A stretch of DNA of 64,000 nt from Gluconacetobacter sacchari (GCF_014174255.1 NZ_JABEQJ010000021.1:22790-86789), one strand, 5' to 3'. Positions 17,687-27,926 are shown, numbered from the stretch's first letter. A program made the numbers and translations. Notes: generated by a model not told the origin, from the letters alone.

Positions 17687-18610
17687 ATGAAGAAAAAAAT
17701 CTTGCCAAGATTATCGAGTTTAATGTGTTTGTCCTCAGCGTTCCTCTTGGCGGGATGTGACTGGGCAACGCTCGATCCGAAGGGTACCATCGGTATCCAG
17801 GAGAAGAGCCTGATCCTGACTTCGACCTATGCGATGCTGCTTGTGGTCGTGCCGGTCATCGTTCTGACGTTGCTGTTCGCGTGGCAGTATCGGAGTTCGA
17901 ATACGAGTGCCGAATACCTGCCGAAATGGTCGCATTCGAACAAGATTGAAGTCGTGATCTGGGTGGTCCCCTCCCTGATCATTCTTTTCCTGGCGGTGCT
18001 GACCTATCAGACCTGCCATTCGCTCGACCCCTACCGTCCGCTCGACGAGGAAGCCAGCGCGAAGCCGCTTCATATCGATGTCGTCGCGCTGGACTGGAAA
18101 TGGCTGTTCATCTACCCCGACGAGGGGATTGCGACCGTCAATCAGGTCGCCTTTCCGGTGAATACGCCGGTCGAATTCCACATCACGTCTGACTCGGTGA
18201 TGAACTCGTTCTTCATCCCGCAACTGGGCTCGCAGATCTATGCGATGGCCGGCATGCAGACGCAGTTGCACCTGGTGGCGGGCACGGCTGGCAATTACCT
18301 GGGCGAGTCCGCGAATTTCAGCGGCCGGGGCTTCTCGGACATGCACTTCCGCGCGCTGGCGATGAGCAATGACGATTATGCCGCCTGGATCCAGAAGGTG
18401 AAAGCGGCGTCCGAACAACTCGACAACACGAACTATCCCAAGCTGGCCGCGCCCAGCGAGGCGAACCCCGTCGAGTATTTCTCGCATGCTGAACCCGCTC
18501 TCTTCGACCAGATCGTGGCCAAGTACAACAACGGCATGGTCATGGATAAGAGCACCGGCAAGATGCTGCATGTGCAGTCCGCAATGTCCGACATGAATAT
18601 GAAGGAATAG
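17687..18610 (+). CDS. cyoA: Ubiquinol oxidase subunit II, lipoprotein
   Basis: A 307-aa subunit with a lipoprotein signal peptide ending in LLAGC (lipobox), two transmembrane helices and a periplasmic cupredoxin domain. The Cu-A ligands are absent: the region around [19 protein letters not shown] has no cysteine pair, which identifies a quinol rather than cytochrome c oxidase. The start MKKKILPRL is preferred because it gives a normal signal peptide and has GAGG upstream; starts at 17660 or 17663 add a few residues. It opens a four-gene operon (A-B-C-D). In Acetobacter literature the equivalent genes are sometimes named cya. Confidence 0.93.
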   Translation: MKKKILPRLSSLMCLSSAFLLAGCDWATLDPKGTIGIQEKSLILTSTYAMLLVVVPVIVLTLLFAWQYRSSNTSAEYLPKWSHSNKIEVVIWVVPSLIILFLAVLTYQTCHSLDPYRPLDEEASAKPLHIDVVALDWKWLFIYPDEGIATVNQVAFPVNTPVEFHITSDSVMNSFFIPQLGSQIYAMAGMQTQLHLVAGTAGNYLGESANFSGRGFSDMHFRALAMSNDDYAAWIQKVKAASEQLDNTNYPKLAAPSEANPVEYFSHAEPALFDQIVAKYNNGMVMDKSTGKMLHVQSAMSDMNMKE

Positions 18611-18615
18611 GACCG

Positions 18616-20610
18616 ATGTTAGGAAAATTAAGCTGGTCGGATATTCCGATCGATGTGCCTATCCTTGTCGGCACCTTTGCCGGCGCGGCGATTGCCGGCC
18701 TGGCGGTGCTCGGGCTGATCACCTATTACGGCAAGTGGGGCTATCTCTGGAAAGAGTGGTTCACCTCGGTAGACCACAAGCGTCTGGGCGTGATGTATAT
18801 CGTGCTCGCGCTGGTCGCCCTGTTCCGTGGCTTCGCGGACGCCATCATGATGCGCTCGCAGCTCGCGCTGGCCTATGCCGGCAATCCGGGCTACCTGCCG
18901 CCGCATCACTACGACCAGATCTTCTCGGCGCACGGCACCATCATGATCTTCTTCATGGCGATGGCGTTCATGACCGGGCTGATGAACGTGGTCGTGCCGT
19001 TGCAGATCGGCGCCCGCGACGTGGCCTTCCCCTTCCTGAACTCGCTCAGCTTCTGGATGACGACGATCAGCTTCGTGCTGATCAACATCTCGCTGTTCAT
19101 CGGTGAGTTCTCGCAGTGCGGCTGGCTGGCGTATCCGCCGCTGTCCGAGCAGCAGTTCAGTCCCGGGGTCGGTGTCGACTATTATATCTGGGCGGTCCAG
19201 CTATCGGGTGTCGGCACGCTGCTGACCGGCGTGAACTTCTTCACCACCATCGTGAAGATGCGCGCGCCCGGCATGACGTACATGAAGATGCCGGTGTTCA
19301 CCTGGACCATCTTCTGCACGACCGTGCTGATCATGGTGGCGTTCCCGATCCTGACGGTTGCCCTGGCCCTGCTTGGCCTGGACCGTTATCTGGGCATGCA
19401 CTTCTTCACCAATGACGCGGGCGGCAACCAGATGCTGTACCTGAACGTCATCTGGGCGTGGGGGCATCCGGAAGTCTATATCCTGGTTCTGCCGGCTTTC
19501 GGCGCGTTCTCGGAAATCACCCAGACCTTCTCGCGCAAGCCGCTGTTCGGCTACAACACCATGGTCTATGCGACCTGTTCGATCATGGTCCTGTCGCTTG
19601 TCGTCTGGCTGCACCACTTCTTCACCATGGGTGCCGGGGCGAACGTCAACGCCTTCTTCGGCATCATGACGATGATCATCGCGATCCCGACGGGCGTGAA
19701 GATCTTCAACTGGCTGTTCACCATGTATAAGGGCCGCGTCGAGTTCCACGCGACCATGTACTGGGTGATCGGCTTCATGATCACCTTTACCATCGGTGGC
19801 ATGACCGGCGTCATGCTGGCCATTCCGGCCGCCGACTTCGTGCTGCACAACTCGCTGTTCGTGATCGCCCATTTCCACAACGTCATCATCGGCGGCGTGT
19901 ATTTCGGCTATGTCGCGGCGATGAACTTCTGGTTTCCCAAGGCTTTCGGCTTCAAGCTGAACGAGGCGTGGGGCAAGCGTGCGTTCTGGTTCTGGTTCGT
20001 CGGCTTCTACTTCGCGTTCATGCCGCTTTATGTCCTGGGCTTCGAGGGCATGACCCGTCGCATGAACCATTACGACAACCCGGAATGGTATCCGTGGCTG
20101 CTTGTCGCCGAATTCGGCGCCGTGCTGATCGCGCTGGGCATCGTCTGCCAGCTGACGCAGCTCTATGTCTCGATCCGTGACCGTAACCTGGCCGAAAACC
20201 GCGATCTGACGGGTGATCCGTGGAACGCGCGCACGCTGGAATGGTCGACCTCGTCGCCCCCGCCCTTCTACAACTTCGCCGTCGTGCCGACCGTCCATGA
20301 CCTGGATGCGTTCGCCCACGACAAGGAAGCCGGCATCGACACCCGTTCGGCCGGTGGGCACTACCAGCCGATCCACATGCCCAAGAACACGTCCGCCGGT
20401 TTCTTCGTCGGCCTGTTCAGCCTGATCCTCGGCTTTGCCGCGATCTGGTGGATCTGGTGGCTGGCGGCCATCGGCCTGATCGGCATCATCGCGACCGTGA
20501 TCGCGCGGAGCAGCAACAACGATATCGACTACTACGTGCCGGTGTCCGAGGTTGCCCGTATCGAGAACGAGCATACCCGTAACCTCCAGGCGGCACAGGC
20601 GGCGGAATAA
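18616..20610 (+). CDS. cyoB: Ubiquinol oxidase subunit I (heme-copper catalytic subunit)
   Basis: A 664-aa heme-copper oxidase subunit with about 15 helices. Visible metal and heme ligands include the His in [11 protein letters not shown], the cross-linked His-Tyr motif [17 protein letters not shown], the Cu-B pair in WLHHFFTMG and the heme ligands in [11 protein letters not shown]. It reduces oxygen to water and pumps protons at the cytoplasmic membrane, taking electrons from ubiquinol. In acetic acid bacteria this oxidase is the main sink for ethanol-derived electrons. The gene starts five bases after cyoA and its stop overlaps the cyoC start by one base. Confidence 0.97.
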   Translation: MLGKLSWSDIPIDVPILVGTFAGAAIAGLAVLGLITYYGKWGYLWKEWFTSVDHKRLGVMYIVLALVALFRGFADAIMMRSQLALAYAGNPGYLPPHHYDQIFSAHGTIMIFFMAMAFMTGLMNVVVPLQIGARDVAFPFLNSLSFWMTTISFVLINISLFIGEFSQCGWLAYPPLSEQQFSPGVGVDYYIWAVQLSGVGTLLTGVNFFTTIVKMRAPGMTYMKMPVFTWTIFCTTVLIMVAFPILTVALALLGLDRYLGMHFFTNDAGGNQMLYLNVIWAWGHPEVYILVLPAFGAFSEITQTFSRKPLFGYNTMVYATCSIMVLSLVVWLHHFFTMGAGANVNAFFGIMTMIIAIPTGVKIFNWLFTMYKGRVEFHATMYWVIGFMITFTIGGMTGVMLAIPAADFVLHNSLFVIAHFHNVIIGGVYFGYVAAMNFWFPKAFGFKLNEAWGKRAFWFWFVGFYFAFMPLYVLGFEGMTRRMNHYDNPEWYPWLLVAEFGAVLIALGIVCQLTQLYVSIRDRNLAENRDLTGDPWNARTLEWSTSSPPPFYNFAVVPTVHDLDAFAHDKEAGIDTRSAGGHYQPIHMPKNTSAGFFVGLFSLILGFAAIWWIWWLAAIGLIGIIATVIARSSNNDIDYYVPVSEVARIENEHTRNLQAAQAAE

Positions 20611-21215
20611 TGGCGCACGACATGACGGCTGATGCGGCCCATGCCCATGATGAGCACCACGAATCTCCCGTGGTGTTCGGGTTCTGGCTGTATCTGATGA
20701 CCGATTGCATCATCTTCGGAACGCTGTTCGCGGTGTTCGCGGTGATGCGCAACCAGTTTGCCGGTGGTCCCACCGGCAAGGACATCTTCGAACTGAACGG
20801 GGTCGGGATCGAGACGGCGTTGCTGCTGCTCAGCTCGATCACCTACGGCTTCGGCATGATCAGCGCGCACCGGAACAAGCTGGGTGCGCTGCGCGGCTGG
20901 CTCGGGGTGACCTTCATCCTGGGCCTGGGCTTCCTGTTCATGGAAATCCGCGAGTTCTCGCACATGGTCGCGGAAGGCAACGGACCGGACCGCAGCGCGT
21001 TCCTGTCGGCCTTCTTCACCCTGGTCGGAACCCACGGGCTGCACGTGACCTGCGGCCTGCTGTGGATGGCGGTCCTGATTGTCCAGACGGGCGGCAAGAC
21101 TGTCCTGACGGAGCGCATGACGAACAAGCTGACCTGCCTCAGCCTGTTCTGGCACTTCCTGGACATCGTCTGGATCTGTGTCTTCACCTTTGTCTATCTG
21201 ATGAGTGTGATCTGA
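20610..21215 (+). CDS. cyoC: Ubiquinol oxidase subunit III
   Basis: A 201-aa five-helix subunit with a His-rich N-terminus and family signatures such as [18 protein letters not shown] and [13 protein letters not shown] near the C-terminus. It stabilises the cyoB core. Its ATG overlaps the cyoB stop by one base and its stop overlaps the cyoD start, indicating tight translational coupling. Confidence 0.96.
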   Translation: MAHDMTADAAHAHDEHHESPVVFGFWLYLMTDCIIFGTLFAVFAVMRNQFAGGPTGKDIFELNGVGIETALLLLSSITYGFGMISAHRNKLGALRGWLGVTFILGLGFLFMEIREFSHMVAEGNGPDRSAFLSAFFTLVGTHGLHVTCGLLWMAVLIVQTGGKTVLTERMTNKLTCLSLFWHFLDIVWICVFTFVYLMSVI

Positions 21216-21547
21216 TGGCTGACGCGCATACAGACCATTCGGGAGCGAACCACGGGAGCGTAGGCTCTTACCTTACCGGGTTCGTCATTTCCGTCCTGCT
21301 GACGGCGGCCGCGTTCGGCATCGTCATGGCGCACAGCTTCTCGCCTTCGGGCATGCTGGCGGCCATCGCGATCCTGGCGGCGGTGCAGATCGTCGTTCAT
21401 CTGGTGTTCTTCCTCCACATGAACGCGTCGTCGGAGCAGCGCTGGAACGTGATGGCCTTCGCCTTCACGATCATGACCGTCTTTATCCTGGTCATCGGCA
21501 CGCTGTTCATCATGCATGACACGTCGATCAACATGATGTCGCGCTGA
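21215..21547 (+). CDS. cyoD: Ubiquinol oxidase subunit IV
   Basis: A 110-aa three-helix subunit with the characteristic segment VHLVFFLHMNASSEQRWN. It assists copper and heme assembly in subunit I. The ATG at 21215 overlaps the cyoC stop by one base; reading frames extending further upstream run through cyoC and are not the real start. No cyoE (heme O synthase) gene follows; the operon ends at a very strong hairpin. Confidence 0.95.
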   Translation: MADAHTDHSGANHGSVGSYLTGFVISVLLTAAAFGIVMAHSFSPSGMLAAIAILAAVQIVVHLVFFLHMNASSEQRWNVMAFAFTIMTVFILVIGTLFIMHDTSINMMSR

Positions 21548-21593
21548 TATCCGCCATCCCGGGTGCCGCAGGCGCCCGGACCGGCTGGTGCCA

Positions 21594-21641
21594 GACATGG
21601 AAAAGGCCGGTGAGGGCAACCTCACCGGCCTTTTCCATGTC
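21594..21641. terminator. Bidirectional terminator between cyoD and fdxA
   Basis: A perfect 21-bp inverted repeat with a 6-base loop (GGCAAC). The core is AAAAGGCCGGTGAG paired with CTCACCGGCCTTTT, so a T tract follows the GC-rich stem on both strands. It lies between convergent genes and should stop transcription from either side. Confidence 0.93.
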
Positions 21642-21682
21642 CGCGGCGGAGGCGGCGGGGCGCCGCCTCCGGTGGTGCGGGG

Positions 21683-22015
21683 TCAGTCCTTGTGCGGCTC
21701 GGGCGACAGCAGGTCCTTCTTGCCGGGCTTGTCCTTCCATTCCTCGGCGTCGGCGGGCGCGGTGCCCTTGCGGGTGATGTTGGGCCATTTGACGGAATAG
21801 CTGGCATTGATCTCGGCCCAGGCGGCGGCGCGATCGTCGCTGTCGGGCACGATGGCCTCGGCCGGGCATTCCGGTTCGCACACGCCGCAATCGATGCATT
21901 CGTCGGGGTTGATGACCAGGAAGTTCTCGCCGGCATAGAAGCAATCGACCGGGCACACCTCGACACAGTCCATGAACTTGCAGCGGATGCAGTTTTCGGT
22001 GACCACGTAGGTCAT
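21683..22015 (-). CDS. fdxA: Ferredoxin FdxA, [3Fe-4S][4Fe-4S] type
   Basis: A 110-aa seven-iron ferredoxin. Cysteines in [19 protein letters not shown] and in [13 protein letters not shown] supply both clusters, and a C-terminal extension typical of alphaproteobacterial FdxA follows. It is a soluble electron carrier. In many alphaproteobacteria the order is Suv3-like helicase, S4 protein, fdxA, carD; the first three are present here in that order but carD does not follow. A 180-bp gap separates it from the S4 gene, so it may have its own promoter. Confidence 0.95.
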   Translation of the reverse strand: MTYVVTENCIRCKFMDCVEVCPVDCFYAGENFLVINPDECIDCGVCEPECPAEAIVPDSDDRAAAWAEINASYSVKWPNITRKGTAPADAEEWKDKPGKKDLLSPEPHKD

Positions 22016-22195
22016 CGTTCATCTCCGATTATCTGTAGCTGCGATACCGTCGCGACCGACGGCATCATCAGCCTTGGGGTCCGCGAGGCGCCGCCAGGGG
22101 GATCCTCGCCTATGATGGCCGTGGTATGGGAGTCTTTTGCAGCCATGGCAAGTCAAAGAGGCTGTCCGCAGGACACCCTGCCGGGCCGGTGGCCG

Positions 22196-22507
22196 TCATG
22201 ACACGGGGGACGGGGTCCGTTCCGGGATGATCTCGTACAGCAGGCGCGCGGCGGCGGCGGGGCCGCGCCGCCGGGCGAGGGCCGCGATCCGCAGCACCAT
22301 CACCTGGTCGCCGGCCGGCGCGGGCAGGGTCAGGATATCACCCGGGCGGACCAGCGCATGGGCTTTTTCGGTTCGCTGCCGATTGATTCGCACCAGGCCG
22401 CCCTGGGCGATGCGGGCGCAATCGGGGCGGTTGCGGGCGAAGCGGGCGCACCATAGCCAGCTATCGAGCCTCTGCGCCGTGATCGCGTCCGGCGGTTCGT
22501 CTTTCAT
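22196..22507 (-). CDS. S4-domain RNA-binding protein, Hsp15-like
   Basis: A 103-aa protein with one S4 domain (RLDSWLWCARFARNR through GLVRINRQR). Hsp15-type proteins bind the 50S subunit with stranded nascent chains and help recycle it. The start ATG overlaps the stop of the preceding helicase gene (ATGA), so the two are translationally coupled. Confidence 0.88.
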   Translation of the reverse strand: MKDEPPDAITAQRLDSWLWCARFARNRPDCARIAQGGLVRINRQRTEKAHALVRPGDILTLPAPAGDQVMVLRIAALARRRGPAAAARLLYEIIPERTPSPVS

Positions 22508-25149
22508 CGCCGGGGGTATTTCAGGACGGCCAGGGCGGCGAACGGGCCGTCGGGGACCGGGTGCGCGGCACGGGGGGCGGTGACGGGACGGGAGGCGAGC
22601 AATGCGCGCCCCTTGGTGGATGGACCGGACGGGTGCGTGGGCCCGTCATGGGCCGGCTTCTGATGGCGCTGGCGGCGCCGCGCGTCCTGCGTCACCGCCA
22701 GCATCGGCGGGGCGGCGGGACCATATTCGCTGGCGCCCAGGGGGCGGGCGGCGCGGACGGGAATATCCAGGGCCTTGAGGATCGCCGCGACCATCTCCGG
22801 GCGCACGCCCAGGCGGGAGGGCAGGCCATCGGGCAGGGGGACCGGGCCGTTGCGGGCCCGCCAGCGCAGTTCGCCGGACAGTTTCTCGGCGATGTCCAGC
22901 CGCAGGCGCACCGGGCCGGCGGCGATCCAGCCCAGTTGCGCCAGGATGGCGTCATGGGGGCCGTCGGCCGGAATCGATACCGCGCCGGCCGGCGGCAGGT
23001 CGGGCAGCCGGCGCCCGGCGCGCGCCGCCAGCAGGATCGCGCGCAGGCGCATGGCGTGGGGCCGCAGCAGGGCCGGCATGAGCACCGCATGCCGGCCCAC
23101 GCGCACCCCGAGCGCCTTGAGCCGCGCCCGCAGCGCGGGGGGCATGGACTGGCTGTCGGCCACCACGCCGCCCTGTTCCTCCAGCCGGTGCAGGATGCCG
23201 CGCAACGTCGGGTCCGCCTGCACGGCGGCACGGGCGGAAAACAGGGCCGCCATCGCCTCATGGACCTGGCGGTCCAGCCACTGCGCCAAATGGGCGCGGA
23301 TCCGTTCCTTCTGCGCGCCGTCGAGGAAGGAATTGTCCAGCACGTCGATCCGTGGCCGCAGCAGGTGGTCGCCGCCGCGCAGGCGCGCGATGGCGCCGCC
23401 GTCCCACACGACGAACCGCCCGTCGGCCGAAAACGCGAAGGCGTCGTCGGGCGCCTGGGTCAATGTCTGGACGCGCCGGGGGATTTCGGTCCGCAGGGCG
23501 CGGCGGGCGGCGCGCAGCAGCAGGCGCTGGTCCGGCAGCGCGCAGGCGGAATCCGCGACCAGGTCCAGGCCCGTCACGCGCCCTACCGGATGGCCTTCCA
23601 CCACCACCTCGCCCTGAGCGGTGACGGCGGACAGCAGGTCTTCCTCGGCCGATTCGTCGAGACGGCGGATCAGCGAGGCGGCGCGGCGATCGACGAAGCG
23701 GGCGGTCAGCCGTTCGTGCAGCGCGTCCGACAACTGATCCTCGACCGCGCGGGTGCGTTCCTGCCAGTGCGCGGCGTTGCGCACCCAGTCCGGCCGGGCG
23801 GCGATATAGGCGCAGACGCGGATGCCCGACAGGCGGTGCATCAGGGAATCGATGTCGCCGTCGACCCGGGTGAAGCCGGCGATCTGGGACTCCATCCACG
23901 ATTCGGGCACGTGCTCGTCACGGATGACGTGGGTGAAGATCCGCGCGCACAGCCTGGTATGGCTTTCGTCGCCCAGCTTGCGGAAATCGGGGATCTGGCA
24001 GGCTTCCCACAGCAATCGGGTCGCGCGGGGCGAGCGGACCAGGGCGCGGATGTCGGGTACCGCCGCGAGGCTGCCGAGGGTCAGCACGTCGGTCGCGTCG
24101 TTGCCGGCGGTCAGGCCCGCGAGCGGCGGGGGGTGGGCGAGGCTGGCCAGCAGGGCCTCGGGGCCGGAGAAATCGAGCGCGCTGTTGCGCCAGAACAGCC
24201 GTTCGATCGGATCGAAACGGTGGGTTTCCACGGCCTCGGCCACTTCCTCGGGCACCGGGGGGCAGGTGCCGGCGGTGCCGAACGTGCCGTCGCGCATGCC
24301 GCGTCCGGCCCGGCCGGCGATCTGGGCGATTTCGGCGGGGAAAAGTGGCCGGGCCCGCATGCCGTCGAACTTGGACAGGCCGGCGAAGGCGACATGGTTG
24401 ACATCCATGTTCAGCCCCATGCCGATCGCGTCGGTCGCGACCAGATAGTCGACCTCGCGCTCCTGATACAGCGCGACCTGCGCATTGCGCGTGCGCGGCG
24501 AGAGCTGGCCCATGACGACGGCGCAGCCGCCGCGCCGCCGGCGGATCAGCTCGGCGATCGCATAGACCTCGGTGGCCGAGAAGGCGACGATCGCGGAGCG
24601 CGGGGGCAGGCGCGTCAGCTTGCAGGCGCCCGTGTGGGCCAGGCTGGACAGGCGCGGGCGGCTGTCGATCTCGATGCCCGGCACCAGGCGGCGCAGCAGC
24701 GGGCGGATGGTCTCGGCGCCCAGGAACATGGTTTCCACCATGCCGCGGGCATGCAGCAGCCGGTCGGTGAAGATATGGCCGCGGTCGGGGTCGGCGCAGA
24801 GCTGGATTTCGTCGACCGCGACGAATTCCGCGCGCTGGCCCAGGGGCATGGCCTCCACGGTGCAGGAAAACCAGCGGGCGTTGGGCGGGACGATCTTTTC
24901 CTCGCCCGTGATCAGCGCGACGGCGGCCGCGCCTTTCGCGGCGACCATGCGCTCGTAATTCTCGCGGGCCAGCAGGCGCAGGGGGAAGCCGATGATGCCG
25001 CTGGAATGGGCCAGCAGTCTCTCGATGGCCAGATGGGTCTTGCCGGTATTGGTCGGGCCGAGGACGGCCCGGATTCGCCTGGCGTTCGCAGGGTGGAAGG
25101 CGTGTCGCGCGGCACTGGAGGACCCGGCCCCCGGGGATGCACCCATCAT
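22504..25149 (-). CDS. Suv3-like DExH helicase, probable RNA helicase
   Basis: An 881-aa helicase related to mitochondrial SUV3. Walker A is GPTNTGKT near residue 31, the Walker B variant reads VDEIQL near 110, and C-terminal motifs GMGLNMDVNHVAF and QIAGRAGRGM are present. A long C-terminal region follows the two RecA-like domains. Alphaproteobacterial homologues are poorly studied. The start MMGASPGAG is the best guess because the Walker A lies close to the N-terminus in this family; the reading frame stays open further upstream into the divergent aminopeptidase region. It is coupled to the S4 gene. Confidence 0.85.
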   Translation of the reverse strand: MMGASPGAGSSSAARHAFHPANARRIRAVLGPTNTGKTHLAIERLLAHSSGIIGFPLRLLARENYERMVAAKGAAAVALITGEEKIVPPNARWFSCTVEAMPLGQRAEFVAVDEIQLCADPDRGHIFTDRLLHARGMVETMFLGAETIRPLLRRLVPGIEIDSRPRLSSLAHTGACKLTRLPPRSAIVAFSATEVYAIAELIRRRRGGCAVVMGQLSPRTRNAQVALYQEREVDYLVATDAIGMGLNMDVNHVAFAGLSKFDGMRARPLFPAEIAQIAGRAGRGMRDGTFGTAGTCPPVPEEVAEAVETHRFDPIERLFWRNSALDFSGPEALLASLAHPPPLAGLTAGNDATDVLTLGSLAAVPDIRALVRSPRATRLLWEACQIPDFRKLGDESHTRLCARIFTHVIRDEHVPESWMESQIAGFTRVDGDIDSLMHRLSGIRVCAYIAARPDWVRNAAHWQERTRAVEDQLSDALHERLTARFVDRRAASLIRRLDESAEEDLLSAVTAQGEVVVEGHPVGRVTGLDLVADSACALPDQRLLLRAARRALRTEIPRRVQTLTQAPDDAFAFSADGRFVVWDGGAIARLRGGDHLLRPRIDVLDNSFLDGAQKERIRAHLAQWLDRQVHEAMAALFSARAAVQADPTLRGILHRLEEQGGVVADSQSMPPALRARLKALGVRVGRHAVLMPALLRPHAMRLRAILLAARAGRRLPDLPPAGAVSIPADGPHDAILAQLGWIAAGPVRLRLDIAEKLSGELRWRARNGPVPLPDGLPSRLGVRPEMVAAILKALDIPVRAARPLGASEYGPAAPPMLAVTQDARRRQRHQKPAHDGPTHPSGPSTKGRALLASRPVTAPRAAHPVPDGPFAALAVLKYPRR

Positions 25150-25282
25150 GGGTCCATGCTCAGATGACACCGGGCCGATTGCAAGCAAAACCCGCGCCCC
25201 GGTTGGAGAATCGGGCCGCGACCGGTTGCGCTGGCCGGGCGCAGGACGCACGCTGGCGCGGTTCGGATCGCGGAGGGCGCTG

Positions 25283-26707
25283 ATGTCCATTGAAGAATTC
25301 CCTTGCCTGCTGCCATCGACGCGCGGGCGGCGCGGCGGCGTCCGCGTGGTCCACGCGATCACCCAGGCCGATCTGCCGGCGCTGGCGGAACGAGTCGGCG
25401 AGGCGGGGGCCGCGTTCGTGCGCGAATCGGGTTTTCGGGGGCAGGTCGGGGAACTGGCGCTGATACCTGGCAAGGGGGGCGTGGGGGCGGCGGTGCTGGG
25501 GGTGCGGGCGGAGGCGGACCCGTTCCAGTTCGGCACGCTGGCGACCAGCCTGCCGCCCGGCGCGTGGAAGATCGCGCTGCCGGAGGGCATCGGCCCGGAC
25601 ATCGCGGTCCTGGGCTTCTGCCTGGGGGCGTATCGCATGCCGGCGTTCGGCCGGGCCGCCCCGCCGGACCGCGAGATCGCGCGGCTGGTGGTGCCGGCCG
25701 GCGGGGCGGCGGGAGCGGAGGTCGCGCATGCGATATGCATGGGGCGGGACCTGATCAATGCGCCCCCCAACCTGATGGGACCGGCGGAATTGGCCGAAGC
25801 CGCCCGCGCGGTGCTGGAGCCGCTGGGTGCGCGGCTGGAAATCGTGAAGGGACGGAAGCTGGCGCGGGCCTATCCCACCGTCGCGCATGTCGGCGCCGGA
25901 TCGGCGCGCGCGCCCAAGGTAGTGATCGCGCGCTGGGCGGGCAGCAAGGCCGGCCCGAAGGCCCCGTTGCTGTCGCTGGTGGGCAAGGGGGTCTGTTTCG
26001 ATACCGGGGGCTACGACATCAAGCCGGCCGCCGGGATGCTGCGCATGAAGAAGGACATGGGCGGTGCCGCGGTCATGCTGGCGCTGGCCCGTCTGGTGAT
26101 CGCGCGGGACCTGCCCATCCGGCTGGAACTGCGCCTGGGGTGTGTCGAAAACAGCATCTCGGGCACCGCGATGCGTCCGTCGGACGTGGTGGTCACGCGG
26201 TCGGGCCAGACGGTGGAGATCGGCAATACGGATGCCGAGGGCCGGCTGGTGCTGTGCGACCTGCTGGCCGACGCCTGCGACTCGGACCCGGATCTGCTGA
26301 TCGACGCGGCCACGCTGACAGGGGCCGCGCGTGTGGCGCTGGGCCCCGACCTGCCGGCGCTGTTCAGCAACGACGACGCGGTCGCGCACGCCATCCTGGA
26401 GGCCGGGACGGGCTGTGCCGACCCGCTCTGGCGCCTGCCGCTATGGGACGATTATGCCGCGTGGCTCCGGAGTCCGGTGGCCGATATGAACAATGTCGCG
26501 GCCAAACCGATGGCCGGATCGCTCACGGCGGCCCTGTTTCTAAAAAAATTCATCAAATCAGGCGTGCGCTGGGCACATATCGATCTGTATGCCTGGAACG
26601 ATCATTACCGTTCCGGTCGGCCGGAAGGAGGCGAAATCCCTGTTTTGCGCGCGGTGTACGCAGCTTTGTTGCCGATCCTTCATGGAAGGGACAGTACTCG
26701 ATCGTGA
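25283..26707 (+). CDS. Leucyl aminopeptidase, M17 family
   Basis: A 474-aa dimetal aminopeptidase. The C-terminal catalytic domain has VGKGVCFDTGGYDIKP with metal ligands, KKDMGGAAVM, and the family signature NTDAEGRLVLCDLL. The N-terminal third is the more variable macro-like domain. It trims N-terminal residues from peptides in the cytoplasm. The start MSIEEFPCLL is chosen since upstream sequence in the same frame overlaps the start of the divergent helicase. It is slightly shorter than E. coli PepA (503 aa). No operon partner follows. Confidence 0.92.
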   Translation: MSIEEFPCLLPSTRGRRGGVRVVHAITQADLPALAERVGEAGAAFVRESGFRGQVGELALIPGKGGVGAAVLGVRAEADPFQFGTLATSLPPGAWKIALPEGIGPDIAVLGFCLGAYRMPAFGRAAPPDREIARLVVPAGGAAGAEVAHAICMGRDLINAPPNLMGPAELAEAARAVLEPLGARLEIVKGRKLARAYPTVAHVGAGSARAPKVVIARWAGSKAGPKAPLLSLVGKGVCFDTGGYDIKPAAGMLRMKKDMGGAAVMLALARLVIARDLPIRLELRLGCVENSISGTAMRPSDVVVTRSGQTVEIGNTDAEGRLVLCDLLADACDSDPDLLIDAATLTGAARVALGPDLPALFSNDDAVAHAILEAGTGCADPLWRLPLWDDYAAWLRSPVADMNNVAAKPMAGSLTAALFLKKFIKSGVRWAHIDLYAWNDHYRSGRPEGGEIPVLRAVYAALLPILHGRDSTRS

Positions 26708-26867
26708 AATAATGACAAGGAACGAACTATTCCCGTTCTGTGGGCTTATATGTGGCGCGTTTTGAAACTATATGACGGCTATGGAATGACCGTCGGCCCT
26801 GAGCGGGAACGCTGACGGCGGAACATCGAGGCGGTTGCCGACTGCCTCAGGAAAGGTTTTTTTCACT

Positions 26868-27275
26868 ATGGCTCAGAATTCTTCGACCACCGACCAACTG
26901 ATCAACACCCTGCGCGACACCATCGTGGCGATGGTGCGCCGTGACGGTCCCGACCTGTCGGCCCGCCAGCTTGGCGTCTTCCTGACCTGCTATCTCGAGG
27001 ACGGGGCGCACACCGTGCGCGGGCTGGCCGCGGCGCTGAACGTGTCGAAGCCCGCCATCACCCGCGCCCTCGATCGGCTCGGCGAGCTGGATCTGGCCCG
27101 CCGCAAGGTGGACCCGATGGACCGTCGCTCGGTTCTCGTGCAGCGCACGCTGAAGGGCTCCGCCTACCTGCGCGAACTGCGCACGATCATGGGTGAGGCC
27201 GCCGGCGTGCCGGCGACCGGCCGCGCGGCCAAGATCGTGCGGGAAGAGCGCGCGCCGCGCCGGGCCGCCGGCTGA
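26868..27275 (+). CDS. MarR-family transcriptional regulator
   Basis: A 135-aa winged-helix protein. The helix-turn-helix is visible as VRGLAAALNVSKPAITRALDRL and the wing as RKVDPMDRRSVLVQ. The start MAQNSSTTDQ is preferred; an in-frame start 11 codons earlier exists. MarR proteins usually repress neighbouring genes in response to aromatic or oxidant ligands, but no obvious target is adjacent, and a terminator follows, so it acts elsewhere or on itself. Confidence 0.85.
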   Translation: MAQNSSTTDQLINTLRDTIVAMVRRDGPDLSARQLGVFLTCYLEDGAHTVRGLAAALNVSKPAITRALDRLGELDLARRKVDPMDRRSVLVQRTLKGSAYLRELRTIMGEAAGVPATGRAAKIVREERAPRRAAG

Positions 27276-27284
27276 TCCGGCGGG

Positions 27285-27316
27285 ACGGCCGCCCGTCCGG
27301 GCGGCCGTTCCTCTTT
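27285..27316 (+). terminator. Probable terminator after the MarR gene
   Basis: An inverted repeat with 10-bp arms (ACGGCCGCCC / GGGCGGCCGT) and a 4-base loop, followed by a pyrimidine-rich TCCTCTTTA. The T run is imperfect, so it may be a weaker terminator. Confidence 0.65.
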
Positions 27317-27437
27317 ATTCCGAAAGACGACAGACCGATCGGGCGCATGGGCCGGCGCATAGCCGCGACCGATGAGTCGCCTGTGGCATTTTTGTGCGCG
27401 GATCCGGCCGATCGGGACAGACCGATGGAGAAAGATC

Positions 27438-27902
27438 ATGCATATGGCATCGCGTATCGCGGCCGTAGCCGCTCTCGCCGTTCCGTTCCTGATGACGTCC
27501 CTTCCTGGCCCGGTGACGGCCCGCGCGGCCGATGACCTGGGCGCGCCCGTCGGCCGTGTCCATCTGGTTGCCAAATCCGCCGATGTCGGCGTGGGCTGGA
27601 CCTGGGGCTCGGGCACGCTGACCTTCCGCCACCATACCTATCATTTCACCGTCAAGGGTGGGTCGATCGCCGCCGTCGGCTATTCGAAGATCGAAAGCAC
27701 CGGTACGGTCTATAACCTGAAAAACCTGCACGATTTCGACGGCACCTATGTCGCCGGCAATGGCGAGGCGACGCTGGGCAACGGCGTGGGTGGCAGCCTG
27801 CTGCACAATGGCAACGGGGTGACGATCAAGATCGACAGTGTGTCGCAGGGCGCGCGACTGGCCGCCGCTGCCCAGGGGTTGGAACTGACGCTGACCCACT
27901 GA
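27438..27902 (+). CDS. Secreted protein of unknown function
   Basis: A 154-aa protein with a clear Sec signal peptide (hydrophobic segment AAVAALAVPFLM, probable cleavage near ARAA). The mature part is rich in glycine and beta-prone residues, with stretches such as GVGWTWGSGTLTF and STGTVYNLKNLHDFDGTY that recall small secreted alphaproteobacterial proteins of unknown role. GGAGAAAGATC precedes the ATG. I do not recognise a named domain with confidence. It probably acts in the periplasm or outer layer. It is convergent with the glycosyltransferase gene. Confidence 0.75.
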   Translation: MHMASRIAAVAALAVPFLMTSLPGPVTARAADDLGAPVGRVHLVAKSADVGVGWTWGSGTLTFRHHTYHFTVKGGSIAAVGYSKIESTGTVYNLKNLHDFDGTYVAGNGEATLGNGVGGSLLHNGNGVTIKIDSVSQGARLAAAAQGLELTLTH

Positions 27903-27926
27903 CCGGCGTGACACCGGCCCGGCGCG

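Noticed and set aside
22561..25167. 868-codon frame opposite the Suv3-like helicase
   Set aside because: Composition is typical of an antisense shadow in GC-rich DNA; the minus-strand helicase has clear motifs.
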